Shown piece after piece: positions 14,044-25,527 of a stretch of DNA of 64,000 nt; the first letter of the stretch is position 1; the number at the start of each line of letters is the position of its first letter. Origin of the DNA: Vreelandella sulfidaeris (GTDB lineage Bacteria > Pseudomonadota > Gammaproteobacteria > Pseudomonadales > Halomonadaceae); NCBI GenBank assembly GCA_007182875.1, contig AP019514.1:2232001-2296000 (forward strand). Direction: 5' to 3'. The translations under genes were made by a program, and so were the position numbers. The notes below the pieces were generated by a model. It did no database searches. It worked only from the letters and a program-made list of their open reading frames with translations, and was not told the DNA's origin.

Positions 14044-15035
14044 TTATACTTCAGCCAACCGAGCTAACAGCTCTTCGCGTCGCTCCTGGGTAGCAAAAGC
14101 TTCCTCAATAGCATTACGCGTTAACTGACGAAATATCGTCTGATCCCATCCAAATGCCTCTGCACAAGCGATGTGATTAGTCAGCATGCCACCACCAAAA
14201 TAGGCGGGATCATCTGAGCTAATCGTTACTTTTAGCCCTTCAGCCAAGAGTTTGGGAAGAGGATGGTCTCGCAGTTCTTCTACTACTTTTAAACTGACAT
14301 TAGAGAGCGGGCAAACCGTTAGAACAACCTGTTCACTGCGCAAGCGCTTCACCACTTCATCACTTTCCAAGCAGCGCACCCCATGATCTATGCGCTGCAC
14401 ACCAAGGACATCCAGAGCCTCTGTAATATACTCGGCGGGCCCTCTTCACCCGCATGCGCCAAGCGAACAAGCCCAAGTTGCTTGGCGCGCTCGAATACAT
14501 CAATAAACGCTGCAGGAGGATTATTCTGCTCAGCGCTGTCTAAACCAATGGCATCCAGCATTTTCCAATAAGGGGCCGCTTGTTCAAGCACCTGCAATGC
14601 CTCCTCTGCGGGACGATCGCGCAAAAAAGCCATAATCATGCCGATGGAAAGATCCAGTGTGTCCTCTGCCTCTTGCTTGGCTTTTAATAGCCCAGCCATT
14701 ATTACTTCAAGCGGCACTCCACGCTGCAGGTGTGCCTGGGGGTCAAAGTGCATGTCGATATGTACAACGCCTTCACCCCGGGCGCGCTTGAAGTAGTCCA
14801 TCGCCAGGTCGTAAAAGTCCTCTTCATTACGAAGCACATTCATGCCTTGGAAATAGAGATTCAGGAACCCTTGCAGATCACTAAAATGGTAAGCATCTTT
14901 AGCTTCTTGCACCGTGGCATAGGGCAATTCAACGCCATTACGCTGCGCCAAAGAAAACATTAATTCTGGCTCAAGCGAGCCTTCGATATGTAAATGGAGC
15001 TCTACTTTAGGAAGGTCGCGTAAAAAATCGTGCAT
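14044..15035 (-). CDS. Adenine/adenosine deaminase, probably the adenine deaminase (Ade) subfamily, one frameshift
   Basis: A zinc-dependent deaminase of the adenosine deaminase superfamily, converting adenine to hypoxanthine or adenosine to inosine. It feeds the purine salvage and XDH routes in this region. The N-terminus PKVELHLHIEGSLEPELMF carries the first metal histidines. The middle shows RLAHAGEEGP, with the catalytic glutamate, and the C-terminal part shows RIDHGVR, TVCPLSN and SSDDPAYFGGG. The combination of HLHIEGSLEPE, a compact size of about 330 residues and the YFGG after SDDP resembles characterised Pseudomonas-type adenine deaminases more than E. coli Add. That is from memory and not certain. 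A frame change near 14395 falls between HAGEEGP and RIDHG. The gene is downstream of cydC on the same strand. Confidence 0.85.
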
Positions 15036-15084
15036 TGAGGGCCCCTTGTTGTCGTATCAATTAAACAATGTCACTCACTAATGA

Positions 15085-16790
15085 TTAGTTAAGCAGGCAT
15101 TGGCTAAGTTTACCGGCATCAAGGTGCCAGTGGTACTCGACCCCAGGCAATAGATTGAGTGAGTTAGCTTGATGAACAAAATAGATAGCCGTTCTATTAA
15201 CCAACCATTGGTCCAAAGAAGCTGCAATATGCTTCGCCGTCGCAGCGTCAACACCCGCAAACGGCTCGTCAAGAAACACCACCTGAGGATTCCGTAACAT
15301 TAAGCGCGCGAGCGCCAACCGCCTGGCTTGCCCGCCGGAAAGCTGCTGACCCTTCTCTCCCACCGCTGTTGCTAAGCCTTGCGGTAGTTGCTGAACCCAA
15401 CCGTCCAGCACAACAGCACCAAGCACCTCCCAGAGTGCTGCATCGCTAGCGGATGGATTGGCTACACGCAGGTTCTCGGCTAACGAAGTATCAAACAGGT
15501 CTACTTGTTGGGTCAGCATTGCAAAATGGTGGGCACGGCTTTCGGATGACAGCTGCCAGGGGAGCTCACCACCTATCGTTACTTCACCCTGCGTAGCTTT
15601 TAAGCGCCCCATCAACACACTGGCTAAGGAAGATTTACCAGCACCGGAATTGCCGGTAATAACCGCTCGCTTACCGGCTGGTAGGTGAAAATCGACGTTA
15701 CTTAGCGCTGGCTGCAATGTCTGCGCATAATGCAAAGAGAGGTGATTAGTACGGATAGCCAAGCCTGCTTCTTCTGAAAGCGTCGCCGTTGGATGTACCG
15801 GCTTGGAATCACTGGTTAATTGATTTAACCGCCGAACAGCCGCGTAGCTCGCACCAAGCTTCATAAAACTGGCAGGTAGCGCAATGAACATCTCATTCAC
15901 CCCAGTGCGATCAATACGGCCATCACTACAATCGGAGCTGTTACCAGTTGCTGGGTAAACGCCAAGCTAGCAAGCCACAGCACGGCCACTACCATCAAAC
16001 CGCTAACGGCACTCACCAAGCTGTTTATCAACGCCGCCTTGCGCCCTAAGCGGCGTTGATTAATGTACGCTTGCTGCTCATGGCCAGCAATAATTTCACG
16101 GTGCCACTGCGCGCTTTGATAACTCATTAACTCAGCGGCAGCCTGAACTTGGTCGACGACTAGGTGACGCAGAGACTGTTGGTCAACGACCTGCTGGTAG
16201 CTTTGAGAGAATCCCCACGAAGCGGCGAACAACGTCACTACTAACCAGAGCAGCCCTAGCGTCCCTGCCATCAACACGGCAACACTGGGCAACCAAATAG
16301 CCACAAAAAGCGATACCGTCATAATGCCAAGCAGTGCTACAAATGGCGGCACCAAAATACGCAAATAAAAATTATCCAGGGTGTCGATATCAGCCGTTAA
16401 GCGACTCAGCCAATCACTGGCACGCTCACCGTGCAAGCGAGCATCATCCAATTGCGTTAAATAGCCAAATACACGATAGCGTAAGTCAGCCAGCAGCGTT
16501 AAGACCGTATTATGGTTGTAAAGCCGCTCAATATAACGCGCAACGGTACGCGTCAAGGCAAAAAAACGAATACCGCCACCGGGCACATAAACATCTAAAT
16601 GCGCGGCAATACCCAGTGTTAAGGCAATACCGGTTAATGCACTGGCGGTAATAAACCAGCCCGATAGTCCTAGCAGGGCAAGCCCAGCCATTTGGGTAAT
16701 CCAAATGAGAAAAGCGCCCACTAAAAAACGCCTGCGCCGCTGTATTAGAAGCAACAGCCAAGGGCGAAAGTCGCGGAAAATAGCAATCAA
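15085..16790 (-). CDS. cydC: Heterodimeric ABC exporter subunit CydC, required for cytochrome bd assembly, one frameshift
   Basis: CydDC exports thiols (cysteine, glutathione) to the periplasm and is needed to assemble cytochrome bd. The N-terminal half has about six membrane segments beginning FRDFRPWLLLLIQRRRRF. The C-terminal nucleotide-binding domain shows Walker A GNSGAGKSS, the signature LSGGQARRLALARLM and Walker B VVFLDEPFAGVD. A single frame change near 15900 separates the two halves. The ATG at 16790 overlaps the end of cydD by 4 bases. Order and strand place it last in the cydA-cydB-cydD-cydC operon. The total of about 568 residues fits. Confidence 0.88.
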
Positions 16791-18456
16791 GCGAGCACCT
16801 CTACCAACTCATCCCTTTCAAAAGAAAAATGGCGTTGCGCAGCAGCTATAACAGCAGGATGGTGGGTAGCAATTACCAGGGTGCGCCCCTCTTGGGCAAG
16901 CTTAAGTAAAGCTGACATCACAAACTGCTCAGTGTCTTGATCCAGGCTGGCGGTAGGCTCATCCAATAACACCAGCGGTGCATTGCTAAGGTACACACGT
17001 GCGAGTGCAAGGCGCTGGGCCTGGCCCGACAAGCCAACCCCTCTCACCGATTAAGGTATCAAGCCCATCAGGCAGCTGTTTCAAGAAAGGTCCAAAGCCT
17101 GCCCGGTACAGCGCAGCTTCCATTTGCTCATGGGACGCTTGTGGTGCTGCTAAGCGCAGGTTATCAATCAAACTGCCGTGTAAAAGACAGGGTTGCTGAT
17201 CTAACCAAGCATACTGGTAGTTTTCTTGTAGACGATATATGCCGGAACTAGGCGCGAGAAAACCTGCCAGTAACGCCAGCAGGGTCGACTTTCCACTACC
17301 GGAGGCTCCGCTAATCGCCACTACTTCACCCCTTTTTTATCGTCAGGTCGATAGGACCGATTACTTGCCCTCGGACAGGATAACTAACGCAAGTAGCCGT
17401 TAATTCAATGACCGAGGTACTCAATAGCGGAGCCACAGCGGCATGCCTGCTAACTAAAGCTGGTTCATTGAGCACATTAACCACGCTCTCAGCAGCGCCC
17501 AGTGCCGCTGCACGGTCATGATAGTGCTGAGAAAGCGTACGCAAGGGGTTGGAAAAATTCAGGCGCCAGCAATAATACTGCCAGGCCCGAAAAAGTGTCA
17601 GAGATGATGAAGGACCGTACTCGATATACCCCAGCAGGCCAAAACCAACATACATGGCCACTACCGCAATGGCTACGGAGGCAAAAACTCCAGCACCGCC
17701 GAGGAAAGAAACGCTAGGCGCAAAGTGCGCATACTAAGACGTCGGTAATCATCAGTGGCGTACCAGACATCTTGTTGCGCGGCTGAGGTTCGGCCAAATA
17801 ACTGCAGTGTTGTCATACCACGCACACGATCTATGAAATGAGCTGACAACCTCGATACGGCAACAAACTGATCGTGATTAAGACGCTCAGCTCCCATCCC
17901 TACCAGCGCCATAAAAATCGGAATAAGCGGTGCAGAAAGTAGTAAAAACAGTGCCACCAGATAATCCAGCCAACCCGCCACCACCAATATCAGCAGCGGC
18001 AAACACAGTGCGATCCGCAATTGGGGATAAAACCGGGAAAAATACCCTTCCAGCGCATCAATATGTTCAACTGCCTGGTTGGCTAGGGGAGCCGCTGTGC
18101 TGACCGGTTAGCCAAACAGGGCCTAAGGCGGACAGCTTACTTAATAATTGCGATCTGGCATGCTGCCGAATACGTAGGCTTGCTTCCAGGCCCAGTATTT
18201 CATGCCCCCACTGAAAGGCAGCGCGTAACAAAACGCTACCTACCAGCAGAGCGAATACAGGAAATAAGGCTGTGGGAGAACGATCATGTACTGCTATCTG
18301 ATCAATAAGCCACGCCAGGCCAACTACCATGACAATCGTTTGGCTACCTGCCAACACGCCACATAGCGATGAACCAAACAGGTAATGGCGCTCTCCTTTA
18401 GCCAATGTTTTTAGCCAACGGCGTGGCGTTAGAGAGAGCGCATGCTCAGTTCCCAT
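16787..18456 (-). CDS. cydD: ABC exporter subunit CydD, partner of CydC, several frameshifts
   Basis: This is the other half of the CydDC exporter. The reconstructed protein of about 556 residues has an N-terminal membrane domain (starting around RRWLKTLAKGERHYLF, with ALPLLILVVAGW-like hydrophobic stretches). Its ATPase domain shows GASGSGKSTLLALLAG, a signature read as LSGQAQRLALARVYL with one glycine lost to a frame change, and VLLDEPTASLD. Frame changes lie near 18060, 17670, 17325 and 17040, making this one of the most broken genes in the window, though every piece is conserved. The ATG at 18456 lies 4 bp past the cydB stop. No gene for a small CydX-like subunit fits in that gap. Confidence 0.86.
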
Positions 18457-18460
18457 GTGA

Positions 18461-19460
18461 TTAGTGGTATCCCTCGCCTACTCGCACCTTGCCGCGAAAC
18501 ACCCAATAGGTCCAAGCGGTATAGGTCAATATAATAGGGATAACAATGGCCACGCCTACCAGCAGGAAAAGCTGAGACTCAGGCGCAGAAGCCGCATCCC
18601 AAAGCGTGTAGTTCGGTGGAACGACAACGGGCCATTTGCTGACGATCAGACCCAGATAGGTAAAGACATAAATGCCAATAGTGGCAAGAAAGGTGCTAGC
18701 TCACGACGTTTTTGGACAGAACGAAAAACGGTAAATGCGCAGGTCAACGCCAAGAAAGGAAAAATCCAAATTAACTGAATATTACCAAACCAGCGCTCCC
18801 ATACGAGCGGGTTCACGAAGGGCGTCCACAGACTAATCACGGCGAAAACAAATAGCACGAGCGCCAGTAACAAGGGAGTGATTTTATACGCCCAATCCTG
18901 CACATACCCCTCAGATTTTAGTATCAACCAAGTAGCGCCTAGCAAAGCATAGCCTGCCATCAGGCCAAGCCCCGTCAACACTGAGAATGGCGTCAGCCAG
19001 TCAAATGCACCGCCTACATAGGCAAAGTTTTCAACGGGAAAGCCCTGGATGTAAGCTCCAACGACCGCACCTTGTGCAAAGGCAGCAATGGCCGACCCCC
19101 AGGAAAATGCACGATTCCACCAATGCCGGTTGCGGCGCGATTTAAAACGCAGCTCAAACGCCACCCCCCTGAAGATCAGTCCCGCCAGCATCAAGAACAC
19201 ACCGATGTAAAGTGCCGGCAAAATACCGTGTAAACTAATGGGAAGGCTCCTAAAAGCCCTGCCCCACTCAGCACCAACCACGTTTCGTTACCATCCCATA
19301 TTGGTGCGACCGAGTTCATCATTACATCCCGAGCATCCTCATCGGGAGCAAAGGGATAGATAATCCCCAATCCCAGATCAAACCCATCCATCAACACATA
19401 CATGATGATGCCGAAACCAATGATGAAAGCCCAAATTAACGTTAAATCAAACATATCCAT
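18461..19460 (-). CDS. cydB: Cytochrome bd-type ubiquinol oxidase subunit II (cyanide-insensitive-oxidase-like), frameshifted
   Basis: Subunit II of the membrane quinol oxidase, which carries no haem itself. It starts FDLTLIWAFIIGFGIIMYVLMDGFDLG and has VAPIWDGNETWLV, both typical of the CioB/CydB family. Further membrane helices run through LIFRGVAFELRFK and GLMAGYALLGATWLI. The C-terminus ends TYWVFRGKVRVGEGYH, with a stop at 18461-18463. Frame changes occur near 19230 and 18650. About 333 residues, matching the shorter CIO-type subunit II rather than the longer E. coli CydB. Confidence 0.88.
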
Positions 19461-19462
19461 GT

Positions 19463-20877
19463 TTAGTTCCTCACCGGGTCAAGGTCATCATCAAAGGAAG
19501 TCTCCGCCCCTGACATCGGACGCATGGGCCGCCTAGAGTTATCTGCTTCCGTTTCACGCTTTTCTTCGGGCAACATACCATTGCGCACGACGCGTGTGAG
19601 GTAATAGATGCCTACGTAAAAAACCACCGCATAAACCAGGATGTAGCCAAGTAGCGTAAATAACGCCATAGGCCCTGTTAGTGAAGGCGTCAGGCCTTCT
19701 TCGTGGGTCATCATGCCGTAAACCAGCCAAGGGGCCCGGCCCGATTCGGTAACAACCCACCCAGCCAAGACCGCCACAAACGGCACCGCAATCATCCTGG
19801 TCATCGTCTTTAAAAACAGCCGTTGTGTATAGATGCGCCCTTTGCGCCGTAATATCAGCCCCGTCAACGAAACTGCAATCATTAAAAGCCCAATCCCCAC
19901 CATTACGCGAAATGCCCAAAACACAATGAATACAGGCGGCTGTTCCTCAGGCGGCGCTTCACTAATGCCCGGTATTTCACCATCAACCGAATGGGTAAGG
20001 ATAAGGCTCGCTAAGTTAGGAACGCCAAATGAGAAATGGTTGGTTTGCGCCTCCTGATCAGGTATCGCAAATAACAGCAACGGCACATTCGTGGCCGTTT
20101 CCCAATGCCCTCCATAGCAGCCACCTTGGTCGGCTGATGCTCTAAAGTATTGAGCCCGTGGAAGTCACCGATTACCGCTTGGGTCGGCGCGAGAAAAGAA
20201 GCAGCCAAAGGCACATTGAAAGCGCACGACGATTTGCTTCCGGGTCACGGTCGCGTAATAAAAACCATGCGCTGACGCCTGCCACGACAAAACCACCGGT
20301 TAAAAAGGAAGCCACTGCCATGTGAAAGAAGCGATAAGGGAAGGAAGGATTAAATATAGCCTCCATCCAAGAGGTAACATGGAAGCGGGAATCAATGAGT
20401 TCTACACCCGCAGGCGTATGTAGCCAGCTGTTGGCTGATAAAAATCCAAAAAGTCGAAATGAAAGTTCCTGTCGCTACCATAATAGCGGCAAATAAATGC
20501 ACCCCTTCAGGTACCTTACCGCGACCAAATAACAGTACGCCTAAGAAGGCTGCTTCAAGGAAGAAAGCCGTAATAACTTCATAGCTCAGCATAGGGCCAA
20601 TAAAATTAGACGATGCTTGAGAAAAATTGCTCCAGTTAGTGCCAAATTGAAACGACATCACGATGCCTGACACCACTCCCATTCCAAAAACAACGGCAAA
20701 TACCTTTGTCCAGAAAAGCGCAAGGCGATCCCAAGCTTGATTGTCAGTCTTGTAGAAAAGGCCATGAAGCAGCGCGATGTAAGACGCCAAGCCAATAGTA
20801 AACACGGGGAAGATCGCATGAAACGATACGACGAATGCAAACTGAAGCCGCGATAGCACCAGGGGATCAAGTTCCAT
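19463..20877 (-). CDS. cydA: Cytochrome bd-type ubiquinol oxidase subunit I, cyanide-insensitive (CioA) type, frameshifted
   Basis: Subunit I carries the haems and oxidises ubiquinol while reducing oxygen to water. The N-terminal sequence LSRLQFAFVVSFHAIFPVF contains the haem-ligand histidine. FGMGVVSGIVMSFQFGTNW and FFLEAAFLGVLLFG follow. The reconstructed length of about 471 residues is well below E. coli CydA (522), consistent with the short Q-loop of CIO-type oxidases, which tolerate cyanide. Frame changes are near 20400, 20200 and 20070. The gene leads the minus-strand operon cydA-cydB-cydD-cydC, 2 bp before cydB. The 220 bp upstream is AT-rich and should hold the promoter. Confidence 0.88.
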
Positions 20878-21100
20878 TTCACTCTCCTAAGACCTGAATC
20901 GATATCCTATCAATGGGTTCACACAAGCTTAGTTGAGCCTTCATGGCACTGCACTTTTAGTTATAAGCACTAAGCTTATTTCTTAATATTTTTAATTTTC
21001 TGTTTTCCTAAGTAACCATCCTACCTTAGACAGCCCAACGTCTTTGATGTGTCTCATTGACGCACAGGCTAATTTAGATGGGCTATAGTCCGCTGACAAA

Positions 21101-22076
21101 CTACCGGGATAACACTACCACGCTCACCATATAGCCGGTATAAGCGATAAATAGCGCCAGTAAGATGCCCCCTTCCAAACGGTTGATTCGCCGTGGGCGC
21201 CCACGCCAAGAGAAAGCAAACAGAATCATCAGTAACGTCATGCCTGTCATCACACTCCAGTCACGCACTAATACCTCTCGACCTGCGTCAATGGTGCAAT
21301 AATTCCAGCAAGGCCGACAACCGCCAAGCTGTTAAACAAATTTGAACCGACCACATTGCCGATCACCAGGTCATGCTCTTTACGACGCAAAGCAGTGATA
21401 GAGGATGCTAGCTCGGGCAGTGAAGTACCGATGGCTACCACGGTCAAACCAACAATCAAGTCGCTTACGCCGAAACGAACCGCAATTTCAACCGCTCCCC
21501 ACACCAGCAAGCGGGAACTGGCGATCAGCAGCGCCAGCCCTACCAGCGTCCACATTATGGATTTCCCCGGGACATTGGCTTGCTATCCAGGGTCTCAGCT
21601 ACTTCAGAGACGATTGCGTCGTCTGGCTGGTTGCGTGAACGAACGATACTAACAACAATAAAAACCACTAATGCCAGTAAGAGACAGACGGCTTCCCAGC
21701 GTGCTACAAAACCGTCGAGAAGAATCAAGCCAGTCGCCAACATGACGAGCATCAGTATTGGCATCTCTTTGCGAATAACACTGGAGTGAACAGCAAGGGG
21801 AGCAATCAGCGCGACCAACCCGAGTATTAAACCAATATTAGCAATATTTGAACCGTAGGCGTTGCCTACTGCCAATCCTGGATTGCCGTCCAACGCAGCC
21901 AGTACTGAAACCATCATTTCCGGCGCTGAAGTACCAAACCCAATGACCAACATACCAATCAACAGGGGTGAAAGCCCAAGCCAACGAGATGTAGCCGCTG
22001 CGCCATCGATAAACTTCTCGGCACTCCAAACCAGTAATACCAATCCAAACACAACCGCTAATATGGGAAGCAACAT
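21101..22076 (-). CDS. Inner-membrane calcium/sodium exchanger, YrbG/CaxA-like, frameshifted near the C-terminus
   Basis: An internally duplicated cation exchanger of the CaCA superfamily. The first alpha repeat shows GFGTSAPEMMVS and GNAYGSNIANIG. The second shows AIGTSLPELASS and GNVVGSNLFN. These pairs are the ion-binding signature of K+-independent Na+/Ca2+ exchangers such as YrbG. About ten membrane helices are apparent, with a central charged linker (RSRNQPDDAIVSEVAETLD) that in this family faces the cytoplasm. Frame changes near 21555 and 21275 split it into three pieces. The stop is taken at 21101-21103 after the corrected C-terminal helix. About 325 residues, a normal size. Confidence 0.85.
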
Positions 22077-22127
22077 TTCATTTCCTTCATGGCATAATGA
22101 TCGGCACTGTTTCCATGCGTCACATTT

Positions 22128-22205
22128 AAGAACTGTATCTAGGGACTCATTCTAAGGGCTACTTTTAAGAACTACTTCATAGAGACGGCCTTAAGGTGCT
22201 ATTAC
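22128..22205. repeat. Degenerate tandem repeat, six units of 13 bp
   Basis: Successive 13-base units (AAGAACTGTATCT, AGGGACTCATTCT, AAGGGCTACTTTT, AAGAACTACTTCA, TAGAGACGGCCTT, then AAGGTGCTATTAC) share an A-A-G-purine-purine-C-T core. They lie upstream of the exchanger gene. The units vary by substitution and not length, so homopolymer error is not the cause. The function is unknown. Confidence 0.6.
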
Positions 22206-22534
22206 TAGCGGCACTTTGCTTATGAATGATCCCTGGCAAACGAGTCAGCCACTCTGCAGGTCGCATTCAACTGTCTCTCATTGCGCCGCAGATCGTTCTC
22301 TAAGCTGACGCCTTAGTCAAGCTGCTAGTCTATGTTTTTGAGTAGTATTTCAGCAACATAGGGTTGCTAAAAGCGCGTTTGACCGCCTAATCCGCCACAT
22401 CCTAGTAGTTTTACTAAGGATTCGCACTGAGAGTTTTGGTTTTGCCTCCACAACGATTAATAAAGCGACATACATTACCGGTCAACACCCCTCGTTGACC
22501 GCTCGCCCCTGAAGTTAGAACTCAGCGGCGGCGT
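22206..22534. other. Intergenic region upstream of pqiA
   Basis: This gap should hold the pqiA promoter and ribosome-binding site. I saw no convincing RNA gene, palindrome or conserved protein. The true pqiA start may lie in the last 40 bases, because its N-terminal frame is disturbed. Confidence 0.5.
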
Positions 22535-23795
22535 TTGCGTGCTTGTCATGAGTGCGACTGGTGTCGGCATTGCCGCCGCTTAGCGCAGGCGAAAAAGCAA
22601 GCTGTCCGCGCTGTACACATGTCTTGGTCAAACGCCATCGCTACCCAGCACAACGCAGTATGGCCCTGGCCATCGCCCTCACCTGATTGCCCTCATAGTG
22701 GCGGTGTCATTTCCCTTTATTAGCTTCACAGTTAGTGGTGTTAGTAACCGTATCGAGCTAACGCAGACCGCCACTACCCTGATTGGCTTTCATCAACCCA
22801 TAGTCGCTATCGCCATCATCATGACGATTGTCGTGCTGCCAGCGGTATACCTTATCGGCGTTCTGTGGCTTCAATTTGGCCTTCTGCGTGACCGCCTATT
22901 GCCCTTTAGCCGGGATATTGCACGCTCCCTATCTCACCTAACACCTTGGATGATGGCTGATGTCTTCATCATTGGCGCCTTAGTCAGCCTGATCAAAATA
23001 GCCGGCCTGGCCGATGTTGAGCTAGGCATATCGTTCTGGGCATTTTGTGTATTTGCGCTGCTGTTATTGATGACGACCCAGTCTATCGACGCCGACTGGA
23101 TGTGGTTCTCGTTAGAGGGAGAACCGCTGGCTCCCGAAGGTACTCAAACGGGCGTTCCTGCAGCAGGACAAGGGTTAACTGGCTGCCCAACCTGCGGACT
23201 CATCAACCGCCTATCGCCACAAGGACGCGGCTACTGCACTCGCTGCCATGAAAAGCTTCATCAACGCTTGCCACATAGCTTACAGCGCACCTGGGCGCTC
23301 CTCTGCGCATCGGCCATCATGTATATTCCCGCCAATGTGTACCCTATTATGACAACCACCAGTCTAGGCCACTCAACGCCCTCAACTATTATTGGCGGGG
23401 TTGTTCAACTCATCCAAATGGGCTCTTGGCCCATCGCTGCCGTCATTTTTATTGCCAGCGTTATCGTTCCAGTAGGTAAATTAGTCGCGTTAACCTGGCT
23501 TTGCTTAGTCGTCAGGCGCAGCAGTGTACTCAATGCCCAAAGCCGTACCCGGCTTTATCGACTAACAGAATTTATTGGGCGCTGGTCAATGGTGGATGTC
23601 TTCGTCGTCGCCATTTTAGTGGCATTGATTCGCGCCGGATCATTAATGTCGATCACACCTGGCCTGGCGGCGCTCGCCTTTGGCTCAGTGGTAGTATTGA
23701 CCATGCTAGCGGCGATGACATTTGATCCACGCTTAATTTGGGATACGCCTCTCCCTGCTAAAAAATTCACTACGTCACTCTCTTCTTCGCCGTAA
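22535..23795 (+). CDS. pqiA: Paraquat-inducible protein A, membrane partner of the PqiB lipid-transport system, frameshifted N-terminus
   Basis: PqiA is an inner-membrane protein acting with the MCE protein PqiB and lipoprotein PqiC in transport of lipids between the membranes. It has two repeats, each a zinc-ribbon-like cysteine motif followed by four membrane helices. Repeat 1 shows ACHECDW and then SCPRCTHVL in another frame. Repeat 2 shows GCPTCGLINRLSPQGRG and YCTRCHEKL. Helices include MYIPANVYPIMTTTSLG, a PqiA hallmark. The start is uncertain. A TTG at 22535 precedes ACHECDW, but family members have roughly 15 more residues, and a frame change near 22560 and 22680 blurs the N-terminus. 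It is followed 23 bp later by pqiB. Confidence 0.87.
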
Positions 23796-23818
23796 AACGG
23801 CCACCAAGGAACCTGTTG

Positions 23819-25518
23819 ATGGCTAACGAAACAACACCGCCTACTTCTGAACAAACGAAAACCAACTCAACCAACGAACAGGATTTAAATAAAGCTAAAA
23901 CATCACGCCAAACCCGCCTTTCGCCTATATGGATAGTGCCGATCGTTGCCATCGCCATTGGGTTATGGCTGGTATACGATAATTACTCCAATCGCGGCAT
24001 CCTGGTAACGCTTAACATGGATAATGCAGAAGGCATCGAAGCGGGCAATACGCTCATTCGTAGCCGCAATGTTGAGATCGGAAGGGTCCAAAACGTACAA
24101 CTCTCAGATGACCTGTCCCACGCTGTTTTGACCGCCAGTATCCAGCCAGAAGTAGAGGATATGTTGCGCGAAGACAGCCGTTTCTGGGTGGTCAAGCCAC
24201 GTATCGGTCGTGAAGGGATTAGCGGCTTAGGCACCGTGCTCTCAGGGGCTTATATTCAGCTTGAGCCTGGCACTGAAGAAGCGCCGCGACGAGAATTTCC
24301 AGTCAGTGATACCCCCCCTGTAGCACCTGCTGGTCAGGCAGGGCTTCGTCTTAGCTTAACCAGCCAAATGGGCAACTCTCTTCGCGTTGGCGATCCGGTG
24401 TCTTATCAAGGCTACACCGTGGGACGTATTGAAGAGAACAGTTTTGAGCCTGAGTCACGCACCATGCAACATCAGGTATTCATTGAAGAGCCATATACCA
24501 ATTTAGTCACTGACAGTACGCGTTTTTGGACCTCAAGTGGCATCGACTTTCGCCTAGGTGCCGATGGTGTACGCGTTAACGTTGAATCTATTGAAGCGCT
24601 ACTCGGTGGTGGTGTCACCTTCGGCGTCCCCGAAGATTTACCAATGGGACAACCGGTTGAAGCCAATACCCGCTTCACCCTCTATGCTGATGAAGACGCA
24701 GCACGAGAAGGGACCTTTAACCGCTATTTAGAATATGTGCTACTGGTAGATGAAACAGTGCGTGGCCTGTCCAAGGGAGCGCCGGTCGAGTTTCGTGGTG
24801 TGCGCATGGGCACCGTTGCCGCCGTGCCCTGGAACTTTACTGCGCCGCAGCCCGACTCACGTGCACGCTTTGCGATTCCCGTACTGATTAGGATTGAGCC
24901 TCAGCGACTGGGTATTGAAAATAGCGATATTGACCTCGAAGAATGGGAGGAGCGGTTCCAGCGCATGTTCGGCTTAGGGCTCCGTGCATCGTTAAAAGTG
25001 GCAATCTGCTAACGGGTGCACTGTTTGTCGACCTAAACTTCCACCGTGACCTTGCCGATGAGTATACCGCTGAGCAATTTTCTGACCGCAGCGTCTTTCC
25101 AACGGTGGCAGGCGGCTTTGCACAGATACAAGCCCAGGTAACAGATTTACTGGATAAGCTAAACGCGCTTGAGGTTGAGCCGCTATTAACCGGCCTGGAC
25201 CGCAATTTAGAGGCTTCTGAAAGCGTACTCAACGAGATTCGCGAAGTAAGCTCTTCGATAAATCAGTTACTGAATGACCCTGAGACCCAAGCCATTGGGG
25301 GCAATCTCAACGGAACACTTGAGGAATTGCGTAGCACATTACAAGGGCTATCACCTTCGTCGCCCGCGTATCAAGAGCTCACCACTGCGATCGAACGACT
25401 GGATCGCTTAATGCGTGATCTACAGCCGCTTACGCGCACGCTCAATGACAATCCCAGGGCACTACTGTTTGACAACCTGGATGCTCAAGACCCTATTCCG
25501 CGTGCACCACGTGACTAA
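23819..25518 (+). CDS. pqiB: PqiB, MCE-domain lipid-transport protein, one frameshift
   Basis: PqiB has one N-terminal membrane helix (LSPIWIVPIVAIAIGLWLVY, residues about 37-56) and three MCE domains that stack into a periplasmic tube carrying lipids. The MCE repeats start around GILVTLNMDNAEGIEAGNT, GLRLSLTSQMGNSLRVGDPV and EYVLLVDETVRGLSKGAPV. The C-terminus is helical (coiled-coil-like). The ATG at 23819 is chosen over the upstream TTG because AAGGA lies 8 bases before it. A frame change near 25008 joins LRASLK to GNLLTGALFVDLNFH, within the third MCE domain. About 566 residues, close to E. coli PqiB. It lies in the operon pqiA-pqiB-pqiC. Confidence 0.9.
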
Positions 25519-25527
25519 GGAGCCAAA

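Noticed and set aside
16787..18456. cydD as a true pseudogene
   Set aside because: All fragments are conserved, overlaps with neighbours are intact, and breaks are as frequent in essential genes. Sequence error is the simpler reading.
20895..20915. FNR/Anr-like site upstream of cydA (TTGAT followed by ATCGA)
   Set aside because: The half-site spacing is five and not four bases and the second half is poor.
23816..23818. TTG start for pqiB three bases upstream of the ATG
   Set aside because: The ATG has better spacing from AAGGA and is the stronger codon.
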